A DNA stretch of 9,345 nt from Nitrospiraceae bacterium (lineage in GTDB: Bacteria; Nitrospirota; Thermodesulfovibrionia; Thermodesulfovibrionales; UBA9159), in contig DMNE01000183.1 of NCBI GenBank assembly GCA_003453735.1, positions 21,427 to 30,771 of the forward strand, read 5' to 3'. A model generated the notes under the pieces. That model was not told the origin of the DNA. It made no database searches and saw only the letters and a program-made list of their open reading frames with translations. A program made the translations under genes and the position numbers. This document shows positions 1 to 6,455 of the stretch, one piece after another (position 1 is the first letter of the stretch; each line of letters begins with the position of its first letter).

Positions 1-214
1 ACCTCTTCACCGGGGAAAGAGTAATGACCGCAACCCTCAACGGAGCAACTGTTTTGTATCTTGACTCCGTCTTCTCATATTTTCCGGTCGCATTGCTGGC
101 CAGGGATTGAAGAGCGATTGAAAGTATCCATTATTTTTTTCTTGAAGTCACTGCCACAAGCCATGTCGCTGCAGCTTGCTATCGCGGCAATAAGGAACAA
201 CTGAATTCCTACAA
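1..214. other. Left-edge stretch without an assured gene
   Basis: No gene here can be called firmly. On the plus strand one frame is open from base 3 to a TGA at 108-110 and could be the last 35 codons of a gene entering from the left; I do not recognise the peptide (it contains TATLNGATVLYLDSVF). On the minus strand another frame is open from about base 140 to the left edge (peptide YKTVAPLRVAVITLSPVKR near the edge) but has no good start inside the window. A third option is the tiny lipoprotein-like ORF at 75-200, listed separately. These readings overlap and exclude one another. There is no hairpin followed by a T-run that would end the lipoprotein transcript. Confidence 0.4.
75..200 (-). 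CDS. Possible 41-residue lipoprotein-like small ORF
   Basis: This is a short minus-strand ORF with a TTG start at 200 and a TGA stop at 75-77. It begins 14 nt after the stop of the DUF3568-like lipoprotein gene. An AGGA lies six bases before the TTG, so translation coupled to the upstream gene is possible. The product starts MFLIAAIASCSD: a short hydrophobic stretch, then an I-A-S-C box with Cys10 as candidate lipidation site, followed by two more cysteines (15 and 37) and a lysine-rich middle. The signal stretch is very short and has no leading basic residues, which argues against a working signal peptide. I know of no family it belongs to. It could be a chance ORF. Confidence 0.18.
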   Translation of the reverse strand: MFLIAAIASCSDMACGSDFKKKIMDTFNRSSIPGQQCDRKI

Positions 215-634
215 CTAGTAAGCCTTGCCGCCTCCTTCTGATTCTGAAAGATGTTTGTGTATGACATCGAGAATTTTTCTTGACTTATTCTCATCGCCCA
301 TGACTCCTACTCTGACAGTTATTTTCGATGATTCGGCCGTGACCGCTTCGATTTCAATCCAAATATCGTCTCCGTCAGCGAACTTAGATTTAATTTTGGC
401 AGAGACAGTATCATGGTCGTAGTCGATGAGTGGGAGTCCAAGCTCCTTAAGTGCTGAGATGGACGCATCGTAAACTCTTGGGACCGGTTCATTTATATTC
501 TCATTGAGTTGCCCTTTAATGTAAACTACGCCTGCGCCCGCGGCACCTCCCGCAACAAGTGCAACGCACCCTGTCATGTGCATTGACAAAAGCATAACTG
601 ATAACAGCATTGACAAAATTCTTAAATGCCTCAT
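215..634 (-). CDS. DUF3568-like small outer-membrane lipoprotein
   Basis: The 139-residue product opens with a basic N-terminus (MRHLRI), a hydrophobic core and a lipobox-like M-T-G-C with Cys23 as the lipidation site. A glycine/alanine hydrophobic patch (VALVAGGAAGAGVVYIKG) follows, then an alpha/beta domain that turns on valine- and isoleucine-rich strands near IWIEIEAV and ITVRVGVMGD. This layout and length match the DUF3568 lipoproteins of Desulfobacterota and Nitrospirota, whose function is unknown. Residue +2 after Cys is Val rather than Asp, so outer-membrane sorting is expected. The ATG at 634 is preferred because GGGAGGA precedes it by eight bases. A longer reading from 739 would begin between the -35 and -10 elements of the promoter at 728-755, so it could not be made from that transcript. 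The family match is from memory; the lipoprotein nature is read from the sequence. Confidence 0.85.
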   Translation of the reverse strand: MRHLRILSMLLSVMLLSMHMTGCVALVAGGAAGAGVVYIKGQLNENINEPVPRVYDASISALKELGLPLIDYDHDTVSAKIKSKFADGDDIWIEIEAVTAESSKITVRVGVMGDENKSRKILDVIHKHLSESEGGGKAY

Positions 635-654
635 GTTTGCTATCCTCCCTGCGT

Positions 655-870
655 TTATAAATGGTAAAATCCATACAGACGAAATGTGCAACAAGAATAC
701 CCCTTTTGAACTGCTCTCCCGATGTGAATTATAGCGCACAAGTAAAATATGTCAATTATCAAGTGCAAGACATACATCAACAAAAGAAAACCCAGCAAAC
801 TATGAAGAAAACCCTTTTCCCGTAAAGGAGAAAACGAGTTGCCTCCCATCGATGCGACCCCATAACTCAA
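655..870 (-). CDS. Doubtful small membrane protein ORF
   Basis: A 71-codon minus-strand ORF starts at TTG (870). A full AAGGAGG Shine-Dalgarno sequence (885-879) sits eight bases before it, which is ideal spacing. The product has one long hydrophobic segment, roughly residues 21-49 (from FLHSLLGFLLLMYVL onward), so it could be a single-pass membrane peptide. Against it: the lipoprotein promoter lies inside it, its C-terminal third (YSCCTFRLYGFYHL) does not look like a normal protein tail, and I know of no homologue. The Shine-Dalgarno match may be accidental. Confidence 0.25.
   Translation of the reverse strand: MSYGVASMGGNSFSPLREKGFLHSLLGFLLLMYVLHLIIDIFYLCAIIHIGRAVQKGYSCCTFRLYGFYHL
728..755 (-). 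promoter_or_regulatory. Consensus sigma-70 promoter of the DUF3568-like lipoprotein gene
   Basis: On the minus strand a perfect TTGACA (755-750) is separated by 16 bases from a perfect TATAAT (733-728). Transcription should begin near 721, giving a leader of about 85 nt before the ATG at 634. This is the best promoter in the window and points to strong, housekeeping-type expression of the lipoprotein. It lies inside the low-confidence ORF at 655-870. Confidence 0.85.
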
Positions 871-1012
871 CTGAAGGCCCTCCTTTCCGGTTATTGAAAA
901 GTCAATTCCCTATCCTTCGTTGTTCTGTTTGTGCATTCTTTCTAATGAAGCCAAGTAAATTTTTTCTATTTTTTGACCTATTGCACCTTCGCTGTCTTTC
1001 AATACTATTAAA

Positions 1013-1954
1013 TCATTCGCGTTTTTGAGAATTCTTATGCTTCTCTTCCTTTTCCCGCTTAATGCGTTTCTCCTCGAGGAGCCTCTCGACTGTCTTATAG
1101 GCGATGAAGTACTTGTTGATGTTTGCCACGTACTGGACGGTTTCTCTACCCATCACCTTTAGCGCCATTCTATCCATATTGAAAAACCACTTGTTCGGGT
1201 CTATCCCCAGTTCGGAGGCTTTTTGGCGCAGAGTTGCTATCCTGGCAGGACCGGCATCATAAGCTGCGAGAGCGAAATCGAACTTGTCTGCAGGACTGAT
1301 ATTCGGATCATTGAAGTAGGTCTCCCTGAGATAGTTCAGATATTTTACTCCGGCGTGAATGTTGTTCTCCACTGTGGAAACATTCCTCATTCCAATCCGG
1401 GCTGCTGTCTCAGGAGTCACCTGCATGATACCAACGGCGCCCTTCTGGTTTCGGGCGCTCCGGTTTAGCCGGGACTCCTGGTATGCCATGGCGGCGATCT
1501 TAAGCCAGTCGAAATCATACATCTCGGCATATTTTCTGAAATACGACCGGAGCTTAATGAGTTTTCCTTGTTCTGGCTTCGTGATCGGGTTCCAGATCCA
1601 TTTCGCATTGCCATAATATCGGGCGAACAGCATATTGCCCAGGACAGTGCCTTGGCGCGCTTTCATACTGATGAACTCATTCAGGCTGGCGAGCAATCCA
1701 GGGTTTTCCTTGCGCACTGCCCACGCGAGATTCCCACCGCGATTCAGAACGATATCTTTCAGTACGATGATATCAGGCAGAACACAGGACCACAGAGCGG
1801 CTATGTGGTAATCGACAACCGTTATCTTGAAGATTCCCGAATTGACCTTCGTTTTTCCTTCTTCTCCAAGGACAGATTCTATGAGTCCGGTCACGAACAG
1901 CATCGTGAGAAACGAAATGCAAACCAAAACAGAACAATACTTGTTCCCTTTCAT
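1013..1954 (-). CDS. MltF-like lytic transglycosylase with shortened N-terminal domain
   Basis: The product is a periplasmic or envelope-attached murein lytic transglycosylase that cleaves the MurNAc-GlcNAc bond to give 1,6-anhydro ends. The ATG at 1954 is chosen because AAGGAGGAGG stands directly before it; a start at 1993 would sit at the putative transcription start. The 313 residues comprise a signal sequence (about 1-29), a segment resembling the end of a type-3 solute-binding domain (about 41-95: VVDYHIAALW, LNRGGNLAWAVRKENPGLLASL), a linker, and an SLT domain. Within the SLT domain are the catalytic Glu160 in AYQESRLN, GAVGIMQ (172-178), NIHAGVKYL (198-206) and AYDAG (231-235, usually AYNAG). 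The C-terminus is a charged Lys/Glu tail. MltF-type enzymes usually have a whole solute-binding domain before the SLT domain and run well over 400 residues; here most of it is absent while the signal peptide remains. The catalytic half looks intact, so activity is expected. Confidence 0.88.
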   Translation of the reverse strand: MKGNKYCSVLVCISFLTMLFVTGLIESVLGEEGKTKVNSGIFKITVVDYHIAALWSCVLPDIIVLKDIVLNRGGNLAWAVRKENPGLLASLNEFISMKARQGTVLGNMLFARYYGNAKWIWNPITKPEQGKLIKLRSYFRKYAEMYDFDWLKIAAMAYQESRLNRSARNQKGAVGIMQVTPETAARIGMRNVSTVENNIHAGVKYLNYLRETYFNDPNISPADKFDFALAAYDAGPARIATLRQKASELGIDPNKWFFNMDRMALKVMGRETVQYVANINKYFIAYKTVERLLEEKRIKREKEEKHKNSQKRE

Positions 1955-1991
1955 CTCCTCCTCCTTAGTTTTCGTAAGATTGCTGTCTTTC

Positions 1992-2019
1992 ATTATCGCA
2001 GGGTGTGGAACTTATGCAA
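1992..2019 (-). promoter_or_regulatory. Possible promoter of the transglycosylase gene
   Basis: On the minus strand TTGCAT (2019-2014) is separated by 16 bases from GATAAT (1997-1992), giving a start near 1985 and a leader of about 30 nt ending in the strong AAGGAGGAGG site. The match to consensus is moderate. Confidence 0.35.
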
Positions 2020-2055
2020 GCGAATCAAAATCAAGGACAGAAAAAACGCGCCCGC

Positions 2056-2083
2056 TTGACATCTCAACCGATTTTGATAAACA
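2056..2083 (+). promoter_or_regulatory. Possible promoter of the beta-barrel/sulfotransferase pair
   Basis: A perfect TTGACA (2056-2061) is followed after 16 bases by TAAACA (2078-2083), which has a TG one base upstream (an extended -10). The start would fall near 2090, about 60 nt before the ATG at 2151. The -10 box is weak, so this may be a regulated promoter or a chance match. Confidence 0.4.
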
Positions 2084-2150
2084 TAAATATTGGCCGTCAG
2101 AAGCATCGGTTTACAATGCGAAACCGTGTCAACATCCATCGAGGTGCGAT

Positions 2151-3515
2151 ATGGAGCGAAGAGCAAGAATACTGATCTGCGTGTTTCGGATACTTCTTTC
2201 TAGTCTCTTTCTGATCTGCAGTCTTTCGCAGGTGGGAACTATTGCCGCCTGGGCCGCAGAGGGGGCGGCAGCCGCTCCGCAAGACGAGCAGTTGCCCTTG
2301 TTGTTGCAACCGGACAGCCCTGAGTATCGCACGCCACGGGCCGGCGATGGGTTCAGGACCCAAGTCTTCGGCCGTGAGATCACGGTACAGCCCACAGATC
2401 GTCGCTCGGTTTCTGCCTGGGACTTTGGTCTGGCGCTTGATTTACCAACCCCGGGTGGTAGGGCACTTACTCCCTTTGGTTCCATATATTTGTGGCGCCA
2501 TCCGAACGACCAAACCCTCTTTCGAGCTGACCTGGTGGGAGTGTATGACGACGTCTTTTTTGCCCGTTCCTCACCAGACCTGAAATCCTTCGAGTGGGTG
2601 CTCACTTTTGACAACTACACCCTTCCCTTTGCTCAGTCTGAATTGGTGGACGGCGAGGCCGTGAAAACGGAGGAGTTGTACTGGGGCTATGTGCGGCCCG
2701 GGTTCGGTTTTGGTTACCGCCGGCAGGTATCTCCTGGGCATCAAGACAATATGGCGGCTGTTGACTTGACCATCGAGCCGGGATTTCTTTACTTCGATAA
2801 GGGGTCCAAGACAGCCGATAACTTTGTTGTCCCAGATAATAGCTTTGAGCTTCGTGAACACTTGCAACTGCGTTGGGACGCCTTCGAGCGCAACATACTG
2901 AGCTTACCCCATGAGGGGTTTGCCGCAGGCGCAGACCTGATTTATGGGAATCGCTTTGACTGGCAGAACTGGGGCACGAACGGCTCACAAGCTGCAAGCG
3001 AAGGCCGAGATTATTTTTCATTTACCGGTTATTTGCTGGCTGCTGGCGGCGTCCCCGGCATACAGAGCGACCGTGACCGGCTGATCGGTTCGCTGCACGG
3101 CGGAGTTGGCTACCATCTCGACCGGTTTTCGGCCCCTCGCGTCGGCGGCGGTGTCCAGCCCATGGGCGAAGAATACGGCTCCACATGGCGACCGATCCTC
3201 CCCGGGTCGGTCATTCAGGAGTTTTTTCCTGAGCATTACCTGATAGCGGCCGGTGAGTATCGGCGGGAATTGTTCTTTTTTACGTATCTTAGTCTCAATG
3301 GCTCGATTGGATGGCTTGACCGATTGACACATACTGGAAATGGAATTGAGATTTCCACGAAAAACGATCTTTTCTCCTCTCTGGGCGCTCGGGTGACCAC
3401 TGGCTTTTTCTTTAACACACGGATGCAGCTCGCTTACAACTACAACTTTGGCGTTTTTCGAGACGGCAGTTATGGCGGGCACGAGGTTCTCTTGCATTTT
3501 TCTCGCGATTTCTGA
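2151..3515 (+). CDS. Outer-membrane beta-barrel protein of unknown function
   Basis: The ATG at 2151 is preceded by GAGGTG with four bases between; no in-frame ATG, GTG or TTG lies close upstream. The 454-residue product has a basic N-terminus (MERRAR), a hydrophobic core and an AWAA cleavage site near residue 36, so it is exported. The mature part alternates hydrophobic and polar residues and is rich in aromatics and glycine (FGLALDLPTPGGRALTPFGS, YVRPGFGFGYRRQV, MQLAYNYNFGVF). It ends LLHFSRDF; a terminal Phe is the classic recognition signal for the BAM complex. A stretch near the middle (DAFERNILSLPHEGFAAGADL) recalls the strand-turn patterns of Omp85/surface-antigen barrels, but there are no POTRA domains before it. 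It reads as a conserved hypothetical barrel, perhaps a pore or a lipid-facing protein. It is probably co-transcribed with the sulfotransferase 168 bases downstream. Confidence 0.8.
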   Translation: MERRARILICVFRILLSSLFLICSLSQVGTIAAWAAEGAAAAPQDEQLPLLLQPDSPEYRTPRAGDGFRTQVFGREITVQPTDRRSVSAWDFGLALDLPTPGGRALTPFGSIYLWRHPNDQTLFRADLVGVYDDVFFARSSPDLKSFEWVLTFDNYTLPFAQSELVDGEAVKTEELYWGYVRPGFGFGYRRQVSPGHQDNMAAVDLTIEPGFLYFDKGSKTADNFVVPDNSFELREHLQLRWDAFERNILSLPHEGFAAGADLIYGNRFDWQNWGTNGSQAASEGRDYFSFTGYLLAAGGVPGIQSDRDRLIGSLHGGVGYHLDRFSAPRVGGGVQPMGEEYGSTWRPILPGSVIQEFFPEHYLIAAGEYRRELFFFTYLSLNGSIGWLDRLTHTGNGIEISTKNDLFSSLGARVTTGFFFNTRMQLAYNYNFGVFRDGSYGGHEVLLHFSRDF

Positions 3516-3683
3516 TGTGGCAGGCTTCATCGACCTCTCTCAGCAATCCAGATGTGGCCCTTACGAGCCTTCTTCGAGGAAAGACTCTATAAAGGGAAGA
3601 ATTGTGGTTGTGAAATCTTACTCCACCCTAGCCTTGCTGTCTGGAACGGAGTATGCTAAGCGGAAAAGGAGAGCGAAAGAACA

Positions 3684-4883
3684 TTGTCTATTTCTACCTT
3701 GTTAGACAGCTTGAAACGCAAAGTGGTCCCTCTTGACCTTGAAGACATTCTTGCCTCCGTGATGCGCCGAACTAGACTGGAAGATCTCGATGATCCGCAG
3801 TGCAAAGATTCTTTAAAGATCCTTATTGCTTCGTGCAACCTTGAGGCCAGCCTCAGTCTCGTGGGGCGGATAGCCGCCCGACAGCATCTGCAAGACTTGC
3901 TCGAAACCCGCTTAAGACTCATAGATTACTGGCGGCAAACACCGGAGATCCAAAAACAGACAGTTCACCCGCCGCTGTTCATTACCGGCAGTCCTAAAAG
4001 CGGCTCCACTTTCCTTCACCGCCTGTGTGCTGAGGATCCAAGCAATCGTGTTCCGCGAACATGGGAAGTGATGTTTCCCCTGCCTCCACCGGCGCGCGAT
4101 ACGTTCGATTCGGACCCACGCATTATGCAAACGGAAGACCGCCTGCGTTGGCTAAACCGGATGCAGCCAGAGGTCACTAAAGCCCACCCTGTCGGTGCTC
4201 GCTTGCTACAGGAATGTGGCCCTATTTTAGGCTACACCTTTCGGTCGCATGTCTTTCTCGACATATTCTGGATCCCCTCGTATGAGACTTGGCTGAGGAG
4301 CCAAGATTTGGGTCCGTCTTACAAGTTTCATATGAACTTTCTGAAACATTTGCCGTGGCTATGCCCGGGGGAAAGGTGGGTGTTGAAATCATCAGATCAT
4401 GTCCACGCTCTGGCAACACTTTTTGAAACATATCCAGAGGCTGGCGTTATTTTTTTGCATCGTGACCCAATGAAGGTGCTACAGTCGTCCTCGAGTCAAA
4501 TGACCCTTCTGAAGGACACCTTCAGCCGCAGTATCGATCCTCGCCGATTGGGCGCCAACGAAGCTCGTATCCTGACTGACAAGCTCAATAAGATTATAGA
4601 GTTCCGTAATAGTCATGCTCACATGGAGGATCGTTTCATTGACGTCCGTTACTTGAACCTTGCAAACGATCCGATAGGAACGATGCGAGTTATCTATGAC
4701 CGTTTCGGGCTCACTCTTTCCCCACTCGCAGAGGTCCGCATGGAAGCCTGCATAAAAGATGAGTGTGTCAAAAGGAGTGCGGATAAGTACTTCCTCGGCG
4801 ACTTCGGTCTCGATCCGCAGCATGAAGACCCACAATTTGCCGCCTATCGCGAACGCTTCCGCGTAGAACGCGAACCCTTGTAA
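3684..4883 (+). CDS. PAPS-dependent sulfotransferase (Sulfotransfer_3 family)
   Basis: The product should transfer a sulfuryl group from PAPS (3'-phosphoadenylyl sulfate) to a hydroxyl or amine on an unknown acceptor, in the cytoplasm or at the inner face of the membrane. The 399 residues show the family layout: a helical N-terminal region (about 15-95), the 5'-phosphosulfate loop ITGSPKSGSTFLHRL (100-114), the WEV...PLPPP stretch (127-136), LKSSDH (234-239, commonly LKSPDH), and the 3'-phosphate-binding strand VIFLHRDP (255-262) followed by a serine run SSSSQ (268-272). The start is TTG at 3684, with GGAGAG ten bases upstream; an in-frame TAA at 3657 rules out a longer form. An ATG at 3653 is in another frame and closes after about 27 codons. 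The family modifies lipids, sugars and small metabolites, so the substrate cannot be named. The barrel gene before it suggests an envelope molecule. Confidence 0.88.
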   Translation: MSISTLLDSLKRKVVPLDLEDILASVMRRTRLEDLDDPQCKDSLKILIASCNLEASLSLVGRIAARQHLQDLLETRLRLIDYWRQTPEIQKQTVHPPLFITGSPKSGSTFLHRLCAEDPSNRVPRTWEVMFPLPPPARDTFDSDPRIMQTEDRLRWLNRMQPEVTKAHPVGARLLQECGPILGYTFRSHVFLDIFWIPSYETWLRSQDLGPSYKFHMNFLKHLPWLCPGERWVLKSSDHVHALATLFETYPEAGVIFLHRDPMKVLQSSSSQMTLLKDTFSRSIDPRRLGANEARILTDKLNKIIEFRNSHAHMEDRFIDVRYLNLANDPIGTMRVIYDRFGLTLSPLAEVRMEACIKDECVKRSADKYFLGDFGLDPQHEDPQFAAYRERFRVEREPL

Positions 4884-4953
4884 TTTTTGGCTGCTGCCTG
4901 AATTTATCGGGTTCTGAAAACACAATGAAGAGCTATTTTGGCAATAAAAACAA

Positions 4954-5928
4954 TTACTTTTTCGAGTTGCTTCCGATATCGTGCCGTCGACCTTTCCAGA
5001 GTTCCCAAAGGCTACGGCCTTCAAATCCTTGCCAAAGGAACAACCCCAAAATGCCTACAAGAACGTCTTTTAACCGTTGAACCAGCGACAGCGCAAGTCC
5101 CAGTGCCGGAGGCACGCCAAAAAACATGCCAACCGTCATGTAGGCAGCCTCCTGGGCACCCAGCGAGGCAGGCATAATAAAGGCGGCTGCGCATACCACC
5201 TGGGAGATGCTCTCAATAATAAAAGCCGCCTGCCATCCGATCTCATGTCCCATAAGACGCAAGATCAGCCAAACCTGGAGGGCACCGGGCATCCATGCAA
5301 GGGTATGAAAGAACATTGCGACCGTTAACCGACGGCCATCTGCATACATCTTCCATACGATATCGTGAATGTCCGTATTTCCCGTCGTCCCGCCACATTT
5401 CCCAGTGAGTCTTTGCACAGCCTTATCCAGAAGTTTCAGGAAACCCCAGCGCTGCGCCAGGAGGAATCCTATCAACATCGCGGAGATTGCTGCCAGGCCA
5501 CGAACTGCCCAGTGTGCGATGCTGTAATTTCCTCCTTGCTCTAACAGAATAAAAATGCCAGCCAAGACAAAGAAGAAAAGGCCGGTTGCTTCCATTGTTT
5601 TGTCCACCACTATGCTGGCGGTAGTGGTGTTCATGTCATATCCCCGCGCCACGAGCAGGCGGCCACCCACTATGTCGCCTCCAAAGACAGCTGAGGGCAG
5701 CAGATAGTTGATTGATTCGCGAATCCAACGAAGAGGAAGTAATATCTTGATAAGTCCGGGCCATTCCGAATGGAAAATCGCACGCCACGCAAAGCTATTA
5801 AAAGCGATGCCGATGAAATAGATTGCAATGACGAACCCCAAGCCCCATCCGATCTGTCGTATTGCTTGAGCAACGGCGAAGAAGTCTGTCAGTTTTGATA
5901 AGGAATTTCTTTCGGGCCTCTCCGTCAA
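4954..5928 (-). CDS. HpnL-like membrane protein (LPG synthase TM family), 5' end apparently shortened
   Basis: The 324-residue product is a polytopic inner-membrane protein of the LPG_synthase_TM/UPF0104 group. It is closest in pattern to the hopanoid-associated HpnL subfamily: GWG and AWRA (27-29, 47-50), RWIRESINYLLPSAVFGGDI (67-86) leading into VGGRLL, IVVDKTMEATG, and near the C-terminus IIESISQVV with MPASLGAQEA. HpnL genes accompany squalene-hopene cyclase loci, and the protein's exact role is not settled. Family members normally begin with a hydrophobic helix before the segment matching LTDFFAVAQAIRQIGWG; here that helix is replaced by MTERPERNSLSK. The only start is TTG at 5928, without a visible Shine-Dalgarno sequence, nine bases after the GNAT stop and in the same frame. 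The gene may be truncated by rearrangement, or translated through coupling to the GNAT gene. No other hopanoid gene is in the window, so I give no gene symbol. Confidence 0.78.
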   Translation of the reverse strand: MTERPERNSLSKLTDFFAVAQAIRQIGWGLGFVIAIYFIGIAFNSFAWRAIFHSEWPGLIKILLPLRWIRESINYLLPSAVFGGDIVGGRLLVARGYDMNTTTASIVVDKTMEATGLFFFVLAGIFILLEQGGNYSIAHWAVRGLAAISAMLIGFLLAQRWGFLKLLDKAVQRLTGKCGGTTGNTDIHDIVWKMYADGRRLTVAMFFHTLAWMPGALQVWLILRLMGHEIGWQAAFIIESISQVVCAAAFIMPASLGAQEAAYMTVGMFFGVPPALGLALSLVQRLKDVLVGILGLFLWQGFEGRSLWELWKGRRHDIGSNSKK

Positions 5929-5937
5929 GAGTCCAAA

Positions 5938-6441
5938 TCATGCATCCTTAGTAAAGCATTTCATAATATAATCATCCATAACAAAGCCATTACTGATGTC
6001 TGTAACAACGGACGCAGTAATAGTAAAACCGCTCTTTTCGTATGCCCGAATTGCTCTCTTGTTGGTTTTGTTTACCGTCAGGTAAACAAAATTTTTACCG
6101 TTTCTTCTTGCATACTGCAATACACGATGAATCGAATCTTCAGCGATACCTTTCCCGCGAGAGTTCTTTCCTATATAAAGTTTTCGGAGCTTGACTGAAT
6201 TGTCCTCTTCGAATGAATATGATATATAACCGCAGGGTCTGTCGTTGTCAAATATGATGTCCCAAACGATACCATTTAATAGCTCTTCAGTAATGACCTT
6301 GGCAGAGTACATCATCTCCAGCATATAGTCGATTTGTTCTTTCGACAACATTGCGTTATAGGCTTCTTCCCAAATTCGGCGTGCCAGTACCTGTATTGCG
6401 CATATGTCCTTTATGCCCGCTTGTATATAAGTGTGATGCAT
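5938..6441 (-). CDS. GNAT family N-acetyltransferase
   Basis: The product is a 167-residue cytosolic acetyltransferase expected to move an acetyl group from acetyl-CoA to an amine; the acceptor is unknown. The N-terminal part (IWEEAYNAMLSKEQIDYMLEMMYS) is typical of GNATs annotated only by domain. Motif A is KLRKLYIGKNSRGKGIAEDS with the acetyl-CoA loop RGKGIA at 95-100, and motif B is NKRAIRAYEKSGF (127-139). It ends normally (MDDYIMKCFTKDA), so it seems complete. The ATG at 6441 has no clear Shine-Dalgarno sequence. Codons are visibly richer in A and T than in the genes on either side, which suggests horizontal acquisition. It shares a transcript with the HpnL-like gene, and its stop TGA is in frame with that gene's start. 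Confidence 0.88.
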   Translation of the reverse strand: MHHTYIQAGIKDICAIQVLARRIWEEAYNAMLSKEQIDYMLEMMYSAKVITEELLNGIVWDIIFDNDRPCGYISYSFEEDNSVKLRKLYIGKNSRGKGIAEDSIHRVLQYARRNGKNFVYLTVNKTNKRAIRAYEKSGFTITASVVTDISNGFVMDDYIMKCFTKDA

Positions 6442-6455
6442 AATGATAGGTAATG

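Larger units (their letters stand above)
635..1012. other. Intergenic stretch between lipoprotein and transglycosylase genes
   Basis: This stretch holds the lipoprotein leader (635-721), the consensus promoter (728-755) and a doubtful small ORF (655-870) with an ideal ribosome binding site. The rest, 886-1012, is AT-rich and lies downstream of the transglycosylase gene. I see no hairpin with a T-run that would terminate it, and no repeats or RNA gene. Confidence 0.6.

Noticed and set aside
991..1992. 11-bp direct repeat GCTGTCTTTCA at 991 and 1982, flanking the transglycosylase gene
   Set aside because: Repeats of this length are expected by chance in a window this size, and no mobile-element ends accompany them.
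1568..2059. 163-codon plus-strand ORF opposite the transglycosylase
   Set aside because: It is antisense to an SLT-domain gene with clear catalytic motifs and has no recognisable domain of its own.
1827..2150. Long upstream extension of the beta-barrel ORF
   Set aside because: The extension overlaps the 5' end of the transglycosylase gene and both putative promoters. The signal peptide begins exactly at the ATG at 2151.
3570..3592. Imperfect hairpin (GAGcCTT ... AAGaCTC) between barrel and sulfotransferase genes
   Set aside because: The stem is broken by mismatches and no T-run follows, so it is not a convincing terminator.
4884..4953. Bidirectional terminator between the convergent sulfotransferase and HpnL-like genes
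   Set aside because: No stable hairpin with flanking A- and T-runs can be drawn in the 70 bases.
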